Part shown: one piece after another, positions 21,058 through 33,306 of the stretch | Position numbering within the stretch: the first letter of the stretch is position 1 | How the letters are laid out: the number at the start of each line of letters is the position of its first letter | From: Lolium rigidum | Lineage: Eukaryota; Streptophyta; Magnoliopsida; Poales; Poaceae | Assembly (NCBI RefSeq): GCF_022539505.1 | Contig: NC_061514.1 | Coordinates: 342,906,644-342,970,643 of the forward strand | Direction: 5' to 3' | Length of the DNA stretch: 64,000 nt | The notes under the pieces: model-generated | The model's database searches: none | What the model saw: the letters and a program-made list of their open reading frames with translations, nothing else | What the model was told of the DNA's origin: nothing | Made by a program: the position numbers and the translations under genes

Positions 21058-22830
21058 TGAAGGAGATATGCCCAAGAGGCAATAATAAAAGTGGTTATTA
21101 TATATCTTTATGTTTATGATAAATGTTTATATACCATGCTATAATTGTATTAACCGAAACATTGATACATGTGTGATATGTAAACAACAGAGAGTCCCTA
21201 GTATGCCTCTTAACTAGCTTGTTGATTAATGGATGATTAGTTTCATAATCATGAACATTGGATGTTATTAATAACAAGGTTATATCATTGTATGAATGAT
21301 GTAATGGACACACCCAATTAAGCGTAGCATAAGATCACGTCATTAAGTTATTTGCTATAAGCTTTCGATACATAGTTACCTAGTCCTTATGACCATGAGA
21401 TCATGTAAATCACTTATACCGGAAAGGTACTTTGATTACACCAAACGCCACTGCATAAATGGGTGGTTATAAAGGTGGGATTAAGTGTCCGGAAAGTATG
21501 AGTTGAGGCATATGGATCAACAGTGGGATTTGTCCATCCCAATGACGGATAGATATACTCTGGGCCCTCTCGGTGGAATGTCGTCTAATGTCTTGCAAGC
21601 ATATGAATAAGTTCATAAGAGACCACATACCACGGTACGAGTAAAGAGTACTTGTCAGAGACGAGGTTGAACAAGGTATGAAGTGATATTGATGATCAAA
21701 CCTCGGACAAGTAAAATATCGCGTGACAAATGGAATTGGTATCGTATGTGAATGGTTCATTCGATCACTAAAGTTATCGTTGAATATGTGGGAGCCATTA
21801 TGGATCTCCAGATCCCGCTATTGGTTATTGGTCGGAGTGAGTACTCAACCATGTCCGCATAGTTCGCGAACCGTAGGGTGACACACTTAAAGTTGGATGT
21901 TGAAATGGTAGAACTTGAATATGGAATGGAGTTCGAATATTTGTTCGGAGTCCCGGATGAGATCCCGGACATCACGAGGAGTCCCGGAATGGTCCGGAGA
22001 ATAAGATTCATATATAGGAAGTCATTTTATAAGATTTAAAATGATCCGGAAGGTTCTATGGAAGGTTCTAGAAGGTTGTAAAAAAGTCCGGAAGAAACCA
22101 CTAAGGAAGGCGGAGTCCCGGAGGGACTCCACCTCCATGGCCGGCCAACCCTAAGGGGGAGGAGTCCCAAGTGGACTCCCCTAAGGGGCCGGCCACCCCC
22201 TCCCAAGGAAGGGTGGGAATCCCACCTCTAGTGGGAGTCCTAGCTTGGGTAGGTTTCATGTGATATGGAAGGTTTTGGTTTGGGGTCTTATTCGAAGACT
22301 TGTAGACCAACTCTTGGGTGTTCCACCTATATAATGAGGGCCAAGGGGAGGGGGGCGGCCACCCCAACAAGCACAAGGTGGCCGCACCACCTAGATGGCC
22401 GGCGCCCCCTCTCCCCAAACCCTAGCCACCCCACTCCTCCTTCTTCCCCGCACGCTTAGCGAAGCTCCACCGGGATTCTCCACCACCACCGATACCACGC
22501 CGTCGTGCTGTCAGATTCAAGAGGAGCTACTACTTCCGCTGCCCGCTGGAACGGGAGGTGGACGTCGTCTTCATCAACAACCGAATGTGTGACCGAGTAC
22601 GGAGGTGCTGCCCGTTCGTGGCGCCGTGATCAAGATCTTCTACGCGCTTTTGCAAGCGGCAAGTGAACGTCTACCGCAGCAACAAGAGCCTCATCTTGTA
22701 GGCTTTGGAATCTCTTCAAGGGTGAGACTCGATAATCCCCTCGTTGCTACCGTCTTCTAGATTGCATCTTGGCTTGGATTGCGTGTTCGCGGTAGGAAAT
22801 TTTTTGTTTTCTATGCAACGTATCCCTACA
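21058..22830 (+). repeat. Angela-like 5' LTR (1773 bp)
   Basis: It matches 27641-29149 plus 38588-38855 (1777 bp) nearly throughout. It has an AT-rich U3, a TATA box (cctatataatg, 22327-22337), GC-rich leader sequence, and ends in ttttctatgcaacgtatccc then taca. Confidence 0.93.
22327..22337 (+). promoter_or_regulatory. TATA box of Angela-like LTR
   Basis: cctatataatg lies at the position where BARE/Angela elements start transcription, with the transcript start expected about 30 nt downstream. The same sequence is in the 3' LTR at 28910-28920. Confidence 0.65.
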
Positions 22831-22833
22831 GAG

Positions 22834-22845
22834 TGGTATCAGAGC
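22834..22845 (+). other. Angela-like primer-binding site (initiator tRNA-Met)
   Basis: tggtatcagagc, 3 nt after the LTR end, is the standard Copia primer site complementary to the initiator tRNA-Met 3' end. Confidence 0.9.
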
Positions 22846-24029
22846 CGTGTCTATGCATAGATGGTTGCATGAGTAGAACACAATGGTTTTGTGGGCGTTG
22901 ATGCTCTTGTTATCTTTAGTTTGAGTACTTTGCATCTTTGTGGCATAGTGGGATGAAGCGGCTCGGACTAACTTTACATGACCGCGTTCATGAGACTTGT
23001 TCCTCGTTCGACATGCAACTTGTATTGCATAAGAGGCTTTGCGGGTGTCTGTCTCTCCTACTATAGTGAAGATTCAATTTACTCTTCTATTGAAAACATT
23101 AGTATCAACGCTGTGGTTCATGTTCGTAGGTAGATTAGATCTCTCTCGAAAACCCTAAACCACGTAAAATATGCAAACCAAATTAGAGACGTCTAACTTG
23201 TTTTTGCAGGATTTGGTGATGTGATATGGCCATAATGTGATGATGAATATGTATGAGATGATCATTATTGTATTGTGGCAACCGGCAAGAGCCTTATGGT
23301 TGTCTTTAAATTTCATATTGAGTAGTATTTCAAAGTAGTTGTAATAGTTGCTACATGGAGGACAATCATGAAGACGGCGCCATTGACCTTGACGCTACGC
23401 CGACGATGATGGAGATCATGCCCGAAGATGATGGAGATCATGTCCGTGCTTTGGAGATGAAGATCAAAGGCGCAAAGACAAAAGGGCCATATCATATCAC
23501 ATATGAACTGCATGTGATGTTAATCCTTTTATGCATCTTATTTTGCTTAGATCGCGACGGTAGCATTATAAGATGATCCCTCACTAAAATCTCAAGATAA
23601 TAAAGTGTTCATCCTTAGTAGCACCGTTGCCAAGACTTGTCGTTTCGAAGTATCTCAGATGATCGGGTGTGATAGAATCAACAAGTGCATACAACGGGTG
23701 CAAGACAGTTTTGCACATGCGGATACTAAGGTGGCCTTGACGAGCCTAGTATGTACAGACATGGTCTCGGAACACGTGATACCGAAAGGTAGAGCATGAA
23801 TCATATGGTTGATATGATGAACACTTTGAGTGTTCGCCATTGAAATCACACCTTGTCTCGTGATGATCGGACTTAGGTGCGGTGGATTTGGTTCGTGTGA
23901 TCACTAAGACAATGCGAGGGATATTGTTTTGAGTGGGAGTTCACCTAGATTTTTAATTATGTTGAATTAAAATTTGAACTCAATTTGTCATAAACTTAGT
24001 CTAAACTTTTGCAAATATATGTTGTAGAG
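22846..24029 (+). other. Angela-like untranslated leader
   Basis: About 1.2 kb between primer site and gag start. No ORF of note is present. Long leaders with several short upstream ATGs are usual in the BARE/Angela group. Confidence 0.6.
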
Positions 24030-25184
24030 ATGGCGTCCCCAATCAATTTTAACCAGTTCCTAGAGAAAGAAAAACTTAAGAGCAACGGTAGCAACTTCAC
24101 CGATCGGTTCCGTCATGTGAGGATCTTCCTCTCTGGCGGAAATCTGCAATATGTGCTTGATGCACTGCTAGGTGACCCTCCTGCAGAAACTGAAACCGAT
24201 GAAGTAAAGGCTGTTTACGCGACTCGGAAAACTCGGTACTCTCAAGTTCAGTGTGCCATCCCGTGCAGTCTGTAATCCGATCTTCAAAAACGTTTTGAGC
24301 ACCACGATCCTCATGAGTTGATCAATGAGCTGAAAGCTATATTTGAGACTCATGCGGTCGTGGAATGCTATGAAGCATCGAAACATTTCTTCAGCTGTAT
24401 GATGGAAGAAGGCAGCTCCGTTAGTGAGCACATGCTCGCCATGACCGGGCATGCGAAGAAACTCGGTGACTTGGGAATAGTGATTCCTAACAGATCGCGG
24501 ATTAATCGTGTCCTTCAATCACCGCCACCAAGTTACAAGAACTTTGTGATGAACTACAATATGCAGAACATGAACAAGGAGTTACCTGAACTCTTTGGCA
24601 TGCTAAAAGCTGCTGAGATTGAGATCAAGAAAGAGCACCAAGTGTTGATGGTCAACAAGACCACCAGTTTCAAGAAACATGGCAAGTCTAAAGGAAAATT
24701 CAAGAAGGGTGGCAAGAAAGCTGCCACGCCTCCTATGAAACCTAAGAACGGCCCTAAGCCTGATGCTGAGTGCTATTACTGCAAGGAGAAGGGACACCGG
24801 AAGCGTAATTGCTCCAAGTATCTGGCTGATCTGAAGAGCGGCCTTGTCAAGAAGAAGAAAGAAGGTATATCTGATATACATGTTATAGATGTTTATCTCA
24901 CTGGTTCTCGTTCTAGTACCTGGGTATTTGATACTGGTTCGGTTGCTCATATTTGTAACTCGAAACATGAACTAAAGAATAAACGAAGACTACTGAAAGA
25001 TGAAGTGACGATGCGCGTTGGAAACGGATCCAAAGTCGATGTGATCGCTGTCGGCACACTTCCTCTACATCTACCTTCGGGATTAGTTTTAAGCCTAAAT
25101 AATTGTTATTTTGTACCCGCGTTGAGCATGAACATTATATCTCGGATCTTGTTTAATGCAAGACGGTTATTCATTCAAGTCTGA
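24030..25184 (+). pseudogene. Angela-like gag and protease relic
   Basis: Gag starts at ATG 24030 (MASPINFNQF). A stop at 24273-24275 (TAA where the frame continues normally on both sides) breaks the capsid part. The frame reopens and carries the CX2CX4HX4C zinc knuckle CYYCKEKGHRKRNC (24771-24812) after a Lys-rich linker, then the Copia protease with DTG at 24930-24938. The frame is lost near 25143 (apparent 1-base loss), so protease is not joined to integrase. Two lesions make it non-functional. Confidence 0.9.
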
Positions 25185-26226
25185 GAATAATGGTTGCTCT
25201 ATTTTTATGAATAATATCTTTTATGGTCGAGCACCCGAAAAGAATGGCTTATTTCTGTTAGATCTCGATAGTAGTGATACGCATATACATAACATTGATG
25301 CTAAGCGAATTAAATTGAATGATAATTCTACTTATATTTGGCACTGTCGTCTTGGTCATATTGGAGTGAAACGCATGAAGAAACTCCATACCGATGGATT
25401 ACTTGAATCACTTGACTTTGAGTCACTTGATAGATCCGAAGCATGTCTAATGGGAAAAATGACTAAGACTCCATTTTCTGGTATGATGGAGCGAGCTACT
25501 GACTTATTGGAAATCATACATACTGATGTGTGCGGAGCAATGAGTGTAGCATCGCGTGGTGGTTATCGTTATGTTCTAACCTTCACAGATGATCTGAGTA
25601 GATATGGGTATATCTATTTCATGAAACATAAATCCGAAACTTTCGAGAAGTTCAAGGAATTCCAAAGTGAAGTAGAAAATCAACGTAACAAGAAGATTAA
25701 ATTTCTACGATCCGATCGTGGAGGTGAATATCTGAGTTATGAGTTTGGCATGCATTTAAAGAAATGCGGAATACTTTCACAATTGACACCGCCGGGAACA
25801 CCACAACGAAACGGTGTGTCCGAACGTCGTAATTGAACTCTCTTAGATATGGTTCGTTCTATGATGTCTCTTACTGATTTGCCGTTATCATTTTGGAGCT
25901 ATGCATTAGAGACAGCCGCATTCACTTTAAATAGAGCACCATCAAAATCCGTAGAAACGACACCGTATGAATTATGGTTTAATAAGAAACCTAAGTCGTC
26001 GTTCCTTAAAGTTTGGGGTTGCGAAGCCTATGTAAAGAAGTTACAACCGGACAAGCTAGAACCCAAAGCGGAGAAATGCGTCTTCATAGGATACCCTAAG
26101 GAAACTATAGGGTACACTTTCTATCACAGATCCGAAGGCAAAATCTTTGTTGCTAAGAACGGAACCTTTCTTGAGAAAGAATTTCTCACTAAAGAAGTGA
26201 CTCGGAATAAAAGTAGAACTCGATGA
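25156..26226 (+). pseudogene. Angela-like integrase relic
   Basis: It contains the pre-integrase zinc motif (HCRLGHIG...), then the catalytic core with the first Asp at HTDVCG (about 25520), FTDDLSRYGYIYF, the second Asp at RSDRGGEYLS (about 25711) and the PQRNGVSERRN segment that holds the Glu. A TGA at 25834-25836 sits directly after ERRN. The frame continues to a shift near 26210-26226. The integrase inserts the DNA copy into the host genome; this copy is dead. Confidence 0.88.
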
Positions 26227-27350
26227 GATTGATGAATCTATACTCGTTGATCGAGTAGCGCAGCATCGGAAGTTGTACTTGTACCGCCTACACCGGCAAC
26301 AGAGGAAGCTAATGATAATGATCATGAAACTTCGAACGAGGAAACTACTGAACCTCGCAGATCGACAAGGGAACGTGCCACTCCAGATTGGTATGATCCT
26401 TGTCTAAATGTCATGATTGTGGATAACAATGATGAGGATCCTGCGACGTATGAAGAAGCGATGATGAGCCCAGATTCCAACAAATGGCAAGAAGCCATGA
26501 AATCCGAAATGGGATCCATGTATGATAACAAAGTATGGACTTTGGTAGACTTACCTGATAGCCGCAAGGCTCGTCGAGAATAAATGGATCTTCAAGAGAA
26601 AAACAGATGCTGATGGTAATATTATCGTCTATAAAGCTCGACTTGTCGCAAAGGGTTTCCGACAAATTCAAGGAGTTGACTACGATGAGACTTTCTCACC
26701 TGTAGCAAAGCTAAAATCTGTGAGGATTTTGTTAGCAATAGCTGCATTTTCCGATTATGAGATTTGGCAGATGGATGTCAAAACGGCGTTCCTTAATGGA
26801 AACATTGAGGAAGAGTTGTATATGGTACAACCCAAAGGTTTTGTCGATCCTAAAAATGCTGACAAAGTATGCAAACTTCAGCGTTCAATCTATGGACTGA
26901 AGCAAGCATCAAGAAGTTGGAACCAACGCTTTGATAAGGTGATCAAAGACTTCGGGTTTATACAGTGTCATGGAGAGGCCTGTATTTACAAGAAAGTGAG
27001 TGGGAGCTCTGTAGCATTCCTGATATTATATGTAGATGACATATTATTGATCGGGAATGATATAGAACTATTAAGCAAGTGTAAAAGGTTATTTGAATAA
27101 TAGTTTTTCAATGAAAGACCTTGGTGAAGCATCGTATATATTAGGCATCAAGATTTATAGAGATAGATCAAGATGCCTAATAGGGCTATCACAGAGTACA
27201 TACCTGGACAAGATTCTAAAGAAGCTTAGAATGGACGAAAGTAAGAAAGGGTTTTTACCTATGTTACCAGGCAAGGTTTTGAGTAAGACTCAAGGACCGG
27301 CTACGGCAGAAGAAAGAGAAAGGATGAGTAATATCCCCTATGCCTCGGCA
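26227..27350 (+). pseudogene. Angela-like reverse transcriptase relic
   Basis: After a frameshifted acidic linker (26227-26470) the Copia reverse transcriptase is recognisable: KWQEAMKSEM and VWTLVDLP, then QMDVKTAFLNGN (about 26767), LYMVQPKGF, the YVDD catalytic box (27029-27040), and MKDLGEASYILG. Frame breaks occur near 26570 and near 27090. The region up to 27350 ends in the segment just before RNase H. Confidence 0.88.
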
Positions 27351-27607
27351 GTAGGATCTATCATGTATGCCATGCTATGTACTAGACCGGATATAGTAGG
27401 ATCTATCATGTATGCCATGCTATGTACTAGACCGGATATATCAAGCTGCGTTGCCACTCGATTCGCGAGTACATCGAAGATGGAGAAGTAAAGATTTGCA
27501 AAGTACACACTGATCTGAATGTAGCAGATCCGTTGACTAAAGCTCTCCCTAGGGCAAAGCATGACCAACACCAGAATGCCATGGGTGTTAGGTATATTAC
27601 AATGTAA
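27351..27607 (+). pseudogene. Collapsed RNase H region of the Angela-like element
   Basis: A 45-bp segment is perfectly duplicated in tandem (27351-27395 and 27396-27440; it encodes VGSIMYAMLCTRPDI twice). Directly after it the text jumps to the very C-terminal part of the polyprotein (YIEDGEVKICKVHTD type, near 27470 onward, ending TAA 27605-27607). The RNase H domain that should lie between is missing. Confidence 0.85.
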
Positions 27608-27625
27608 TTTAGATTATTGACTCTA

Positions 27626-27640
27626 GTGCAAGTGGGAGAC
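27626..27640 (+). other. Angela-like polypurine tract
   Basis: gtgcaagtgggagac lies directly before the 3' LTR start at 27641, as in other BARE/Angela elements. Confidence 0.75.
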
Positions 27641-29149
27641 TGAAGGAGATATGCCCAAGAGGCAATAATAAAAGTGGTTATTATATATCTTTATGTTTAT
27701 GATAAATGTTTATATACATGCTATAATTGTATTAACCGAAACATTGATACATGTGTGATATGTAAACAACAGAGAGTCCCTAGTATGCCTCTTAACTAGC
27801 TTGTTGATTAATGGATGATTAGTTTCATAATCATGAACATTGGATGTTATTAATAACAAGGTTATATCATTGTATGAATGATGTCATGGACACACCCAAT
27901 TAAGCGTAGCATAAGATCACGTCATTAAGTTATTTCCTATAAGCTTTCGATACATAGTTACCTAGTCCTTATGACCATGAGATCATGTAAATCACTTATA
28001 CCGGAAAGGTACTTTGATTACACCAAACGCCACCGCGTAAATGGGTGGTTATAAAGGTGGGATTAAGTATCCGGAAAGTATGAGTTGAGGCATATGGATC
28101 AACAGTGGGATTTGTCCATCCCAATGACGGATAGATATACTCTGGGCCCTCTCGGTGGAATGTTGTCTAATGTCTTGCAAGCATATGAATAAGTTCATAA
28201 GAGACCGCATACCATGGTACGAGTAAAGAGTACTTGTCAGGAGACGAGGTTGAACAAGGTATGAAGTGATACCGATGATCAAACCTCGGACAAGTAAAAT
28301 ATCGCGTGACAAAGGGAATTGGTATCGTATGTGAATGGTTCATTCGATCACTAAAGTCATCGTTGAATATGTGGGAGCCATTATGGATCTCCGGATCCCG
28401 CTATTGGTTATTGGTCGGAGTGAGTACTCAACCATGTCCGCATAGTTCGCGAACCGTAGGGTGACACACTTAAAGTTGGATGTTGAAATGGTAGAACTTG
28501 AATATGGAATGGAGTTCGAATATTTGTTCGGAGTCCCGGATGAGATCTCGGACATCACGAGGAGTCCCGGAATGGTCCGGAGAATAAGATTCATATATAG
28601 GAAGTCATTTTATAAGATTTAAAATGATCCGGAAGGTTCTATGGAAGGTTCTAGAAGGTTCTAAAAAAGTCCGGAAGAAACCACTAAGGAAGGCGGAGTC
28701 CCAGAGGGACTCCACCTCCATGGCCGGCCAACCCTAAGGGGGAGGAGTCCCAAGTGGACTCCCCTAAGGGGGCCGGCCACCCCCTCCCAAGGAAGGGTGG
28801 GAATCCCACCTCTAGTGGGAGTCCTAGCTTGGGTAGGTTTCATGTGATATGGAAGGTTTTGGTTTGGGGTCTTATTCGAAGACTTGTAGACCAACTCTTG
28901 GGTGTTCCACCTATATAATGAGGGCCAAGGGGAGGGGGCCGGCCACCCCAACAAGCACAAGGTGGCCGCACCACGTAGATGGTCGGCGCCCCCCCTCTCC
29001 CCAAACCCTAGCCACCCCACTCCTCCTTCTTTCCCGCACGCTTAGCGAAGCTCCGCTGGGATTCTCCACCACCACCGATACCACGCCGTCGTGCTGTCGG
29101 ATTCAAGAGGAGCTACTACTTCCGCTGCCCGCTGGAACGGGGAGGTGGA
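27641..29149 (+). repeat. Angela-like 3' LTR, first part
   Basis: It aligns with 21058 onward of the 5' LTR with scattered substitutions. Element C interrupts it at gtgga (29145-29149). Confidence 0.92.
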
Positions 29150-30553
29150 TGATACGTCCAAAACGTATCTACTTTCCCGAACACTTTTGCTATTGTTTTG
29201 CCTCTAATTTGTGTATTTTGGATGCAACTAACACGGACTAACGCTGTTTTCAGCAGAACTGCTCTGGTGTCTCGTTTTTGTGCAAAAATCCAACTTTCAG
29301 GAAAATCCTCGGAATTTATGCAGAAGGTCCTATTTTCCCAGAATATTGGCAGAGCCAGAAGGTCAAGCCAGGTGGGGGCCCGAGGGCCCCACACACTAGG
29401 CCGGCGCGGCCCAGGAGGGGCCCGCGCGGCCCTAGTGTGTGGCGGCCTCGGTCAGCCCCCAACGCCCTCCTTCGGACTATTTATTGCCTTCGACCTAAAA
29501 ACGCACGGGAAGAAGTCGAAGTCGCCAGAAAGCCTCCAGAACGCCGCCACATCGCGAAACTCCGTTTCGGGAGCCAGAAGTCTCCGTTCTGGCACTCCGC
29601 CGGGACGGGAAATTGGAGGAGATCATCGCCATCATCACCACCGACGCCTCTCCATCGACCAGCCATGTTTCCCCCATCCATGTGTGAGTGATTCCCCCGC
29701 TGTAGGCCGAAGGGGATGGTAGGGATTGGATGAGATTGGTCATGTAATAGCATAAGATTGTTAGGGCATAGTGCCTAGTGTCCGTAATTGGTACTTTGAT
29801 GATATTGTTGCAACTTGTTATGCTTAATGCTTGTCACTAGGGCCCGAGTGCCATGATCTCAGATCTGAACATGTTATTGTTTCATCATGATATTCATAGT
29901 TTTATGATCTTACCTGCAAGTTGTATACACATGTCGCTGTCTGGAACCAATGGCCCCGAAGTGACAGAAATTGGGACAACCGGAGGGGATGGTAGTGATG
30001 TGAGGATCACATGTGTTCACGGAGTGTTAATGCTTTGCTCCGGAACTCTATTAAAAGGAGTACCTTAATATCCGAGTAGATTCCCTTGAGGCCCGGCTGC
30101 CACCGGCTGGTAGGACAAAAGATGTTGTGCAAGTTTCTCATTGCGAGCACGTACGACTATAATTGGAACACATGCCTATTGATTGCTTTGTACTTGGACA
30201 TCGTTTTATTATTATCTGCAAATGCCCTGCTATGATTGTTACATGAGTTTCTCTCATCCATGCAACGCCCGTCATCCGTCCCCGTGCCTACAGTATTTTA
30301 ATCCTGCTTGTTTACTATAATCACTACTGCTTGTCTCGTTACTCTGCTTGCTCGTTATTTCACTACCGCTATTGCTATAAAGCTGTTACTACTGATAAAC
30401 TCTTGCGAGCAAGTCTGTTTCCAGGTGCAGCTGAATTGACAACTCCGATGTTAAGGCTTTCAAGTATTCTTTGTCTCCCCTTGTGTCGAATCAATAAATT
30501 GGGTAATACTACCCGCGAAGACTGCTGCGATCCCCTATACTTGTGGGTCATCA
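29150..30553 (+). repeat. Element C 5' LTR (1404 bp)
   Basis: Full-length LTR. It starts tgatacgtccaaaacgtatc, has a GC-rich block (29370-29460) and a TATA-like ctatttattg at 29477, then a gagacct/cgccg-rich leader, ending ttgtgggtcatca. The related LTR in element E has a length of 1401 bp, so this copy represents the normal size. Confidence 0.92.
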
Positions 30554-30564
30554 AGACTGTTTTC

Positions 30565-30582
30565 TGGCGCCGTTGCCGGGGA
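30565..30582 (+). other. Element C primer-binding site, tRNA-Asp
   Basis: tggcgccgttgccgggga, an exact 18-nt match to the complement of the tRNA-Asp 3' end, 11 nt (agactgttttc) after the LTR. Confidence 0.85.
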
Positions 30583-30640
30583 GCATAGCTTTATTTGGAA
30601 GTTCACTTGGATTGATATTGTTCGCTGCAAATTCTCCATC

Positions 30641-30865
30641 ATGGGTAAAACTCGCGATCCTAAAGTCGCCATATTACCATCCACTACAAGAAAAGGTACA
30701 ACTCGAGTACCTCTCGCTACTCTTGATTCACCATCCGTGATAAGTCAACTTGTTTCACCGCCGCAAGCTTCACTTGCTCGGTACTTCGCTGAATCTGAAA
30801 ACTCTCATAATATTGATAACGTTTCGCTGTGCTTGATGATAGTGGTTCATTGGGATCCTTTCTAG
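30641..30865 (+). CDS. Element C short N-terminal gag ORF
   Basis: The ATG at 30641 opens 74 codons beginning MGKTRDPKVAILPSTTRKG. It overlaps the start of the long gag ORF by about 37 nt in a different frame (offset minus 1). Element E shows the same N-terminal text (MGKPREKF...) with the same frame offset to its downstream sequence. It probably is the natural N-terminus of gag, separated by an indel or by a frame-change event. Confidence 0.55.
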   Translation: MGKTRDPKVAILPSTTRKGTTRVPLATLDSPSVISQLVSPPQASLARYFAESENSHNIDNVSLCLMIVVHWDPF

Positions 30866-33306
30866 ATGCTACAATTGCTAGGTCTAGACAAATTGAAAAT
30901 GCTGAAACTCCTAATGAAAATGCTACTACCCTCGTTAATTCACCTGAACTTGATTATTCTAGTGATGATCCTGATGAAGATTATGTGGAGCTTAATGATG
31001 ATTTTATTAATAGATGCAATGCTACTGCTGATGCAAGAAAAATTAAAAAGTTTCTTACACAATATACTGTTAGACATAAGTTATCTCCTGATCCTAAATT
31101 TTCCACATCTCCTATATGCATTAAGGATAAAGATTATGATTTTTCTCTTGATCTATCTCATATAGCTATTGTAGAGAAAGCACCCTTTTGTGGTACTGAA
31201 AAAGAAAGTGCTGTAGAACACATGGTTGAACTTTCTTCTATGAGTAGCTTGTTTTCTGATGATGTCAAGATGCGTACTTACTTTGTCGCTAAAAATTTTC
31301 CTTTCTCATTAAAGGATGATGCTAAAACTTGGTATAATAATTTACCTCCTGGTTCTATTAAAAGTCCAACTGAGTGGCGTGATATTTTCTTTCGAAAGTA
31401 CTTTCCTGCTAGTGCTCAACATATTGATTTACAGAAAATTTATAGGTTTGACCAGGGAGATGAAGAGAAATTGCCTGAGGCATGGGCAAGATTTTGTTCT
31501 CTTATCAGAGCTCGACCTGGACATGATTTAGAAAAGAATGATCTACTTGATATATTTTATAGTGGACTAACCATTGAATCTAGGGCATATTTGGATAGTT
31601 GTGCTGGTTGTGTTTTCAGGAAAAGAACTCCAGACGAAGCTGAAGAATTATTGGCTAGAATAAGCCGGAATCATGATGATTGGAATACACCTGAACCAAC
31701 TCCAACGCCAATATTGAAGAAGAGGGGTTTAATTGAATTGAATGATGAAGATACGAGGGAAGCCAAGAAGTCTCTCAAGGAGAAAGGTATTAAATCCGAA
31801 GATGTGAAGAATCTACCTCCCATAGAAGATATATGTGAGATAATTCCCCCTTCACCCATGATTGAGGTAAACTCCCTTCAATGCTTTACTAGGGAAGATA
31901 TTCCGTATTCAAAACCTCATGCGCAATGCTTAGATGAGTTTGATAATTATATTGTTAAGCAAGAAAATTTTAATATGAGAGTAGAGAATCATCTAATGGA
32001 AAATTCTCAAGCTATTAGCAATTTGCATGATATTGTGGAGAGAACCTCCAATGATGTTAAGATGCTTGTTAAACATTTTCAAATGGTTCAAACTCAAATT
32101 GATCAACTCACTAAAGTGCAAAGTGACTTGCTAAAAAATAATTCTAAAGAGAAACATGCTTATGAAGTAACAACTAGAGGTGGTGTCTCTACCCAGGATC
32201 CTCTCTATCCTGAAGGGCATCCCAAAAGAATTGAACAAGATTCTCAACGCATTGAACCTAGTGCTCCTTCTAAGAAAAAGAGGAAGAAGAAACATAAAAA
32301 TGTTGTAGAATCCTCTGAACCTGTTAATGATCCTAATAGTATTTCTATTTCTGATGCTGAAACTGAAAGTGGAAATGAACATGATAATGATAATGATAAT
32401 GATAAGAATGATGCTTCTGATAAAGAGGAAGTTGAAGATGAACCTGAAAAGCATGCTAAAAATAAAAAGTATACTAAAGAAGATTTTATTGCTAAGAAAT
32501 ATGGTAATGAAAGAGAACCTTGGGTGCAAAAGCAAATGCCTTTTCCTGCTAAGAAACTAAAATCAAAGGAAGAAGAACACTATAATAAATTTTGTGATTG
32601 GATGAAACCTTTATTCTTGCAAATCCCTTTGATTGATGCTATTAAATTGCCTCCTTATTCAAAGTATATGAAAGATATTGTTACTAACAAAAGGAAAATC
32701 CCCAATGAGGAGATTTCCACTATGCTTGCTAATTACTCTTTCAATGGCAAAGTGCCAAAGAAGTTGGGCGACCCAGGTATACCTACTATTCCTTGTTCTA
32801 TTAAGAATAATTATGTTAAAAATGCTCTATGTGACTTGGGAGCCGGTGTTAGTGTTATGCCTTTTTCTCTTTATAAGAGGCTTTATTTAGATAATTTGAT
32901 ACCTACTGATATATCTTTGCAAATGGCTGATAAATCTACTGCTATTCCTGTTGGTATATGTGAGGATGTTCCTATTCAAGTTACTAATAACTGCTTGATA
33001 TTAACTGATTTTGTTGTGTTGGAAATGCCTGAAGATGATAATATGTCTATTATTCTTGGGAGACCTTTTCTTAACACCGCAGGGGCTGTTATTGATTGCA
33101 ATAAAGGAAAGGTTACTTTCAATATTGATGATAAGGAGCATACCGTCTATTTCCCCAAGAGGATTGATAAAGTATGTGGAGTTAATACTATTTCTAATGT
33201 GAGAACTATCAAAATTGGAACTATCGATTGTCCTATATATGAGCCTAAAGAAGGTTATCAAAGTCTTATGATTGGATCCATATCAATACAATTCAAGGTA
33301 ACATGA
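30829..33306 (+). CDS. Element C gag plus retropepsin-like domain (825 codons)
   Basis: The frame is open from about 30820; no ATG is near the 5' end, so translation would have to come from the overlapping short ORF at 30641. Residues about 145-275 are a retrotransposon gag domain (FPFSLKDDAKTWYNNLPPGS, RKYFPAS, AWARFCSLI, FYSGL). A basic Lys-rich patch (KKKRKKKHKN, about 480) and an Asp/Asn/Glu-rich acidic tract (about 515-550) follow. Residues about 660-760 are retropepsin-like: NALCDLGAGVSVMPFSLY and IILGRPFLNTAGAVID. The active-site triplet reads D-L-G. The ORF ends soon after, without reverse transcriptase. The length and openness suggest a young insertion. Confidence 0.88.
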   Translation: MLDDSGSLGSFLDATIARSRQIENAETPNENATTLVNSPELDYSSDDPDEDYVELNDDFINRCNATADARKIKKFLTQYTVRHKLSPDPKFSTSPICIKDKDYDFSLDLSHIAIVEKAPFCGTEKESAVEHMVELSSMSSLFSDDVKMRTYFVAKNFPFSLKDDAKTWYNNLPPGSIKSPTEWRDIFFRKYFPASAQHIDLQKIYRFDQGDEEKLPEAWARFCSLIRARPGHDLEKNDLLDIFYSGLTIESRAYLDSCAGCVFRKRTPDEAEELLARISRNHDDWNTPEPTPTPILKKRGLIELNDEDTREAKKSLKEKGIKSEDVKNLPPIEDICEIIPPSPMIEVNSLQCFTREDIPYSKPHAQCLDEFDNYIVKQENFNMRVENHLMENSQAISNLHDIVERTSNDVKMLVKHFQMVQTQIDQLTKVQSDLLKNNSKEKHAYEVTTRGGVSTQDPLYPEGHPKRIEQDSQRIEPSAPSKKKRKKKHKNVVESSEPVNDPNSISISDAETESGNEHDNDNDNDKNDASDKEEVEDEPEKHAKNKKYTKEDFIAKKYGNEREPWVQKQMPFPAKKLKSKEEEHYNKFCDWMKPLFLQIPLIDAIKLPPYSKYMKDIVTNKRKIPNEEISTMLANYSFNGKVPKKLGDPGIPTIPCSIKNNYVKNALCDLGAGVSVMPFSLYKRLYLDNLIPTDISLQMADKSTAIPVGICEDVPIQVTNNCLILTDFVVLEMPEDDNMSIILGRPFLNTAGAVIDCNKGKVTFNIDDKEHTVYFPKRIDKVCGVNTISNVRTIKIGTIDCPIYEPKEGYQSLMIGSISIQFKVT

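Noticed and set aside
24009..24029. Earlier ATG for Angela gag
   Set aside because: The in-frame ATG at 24009 adds only a few residues; the family start is the MASPINF ATG at 24030.
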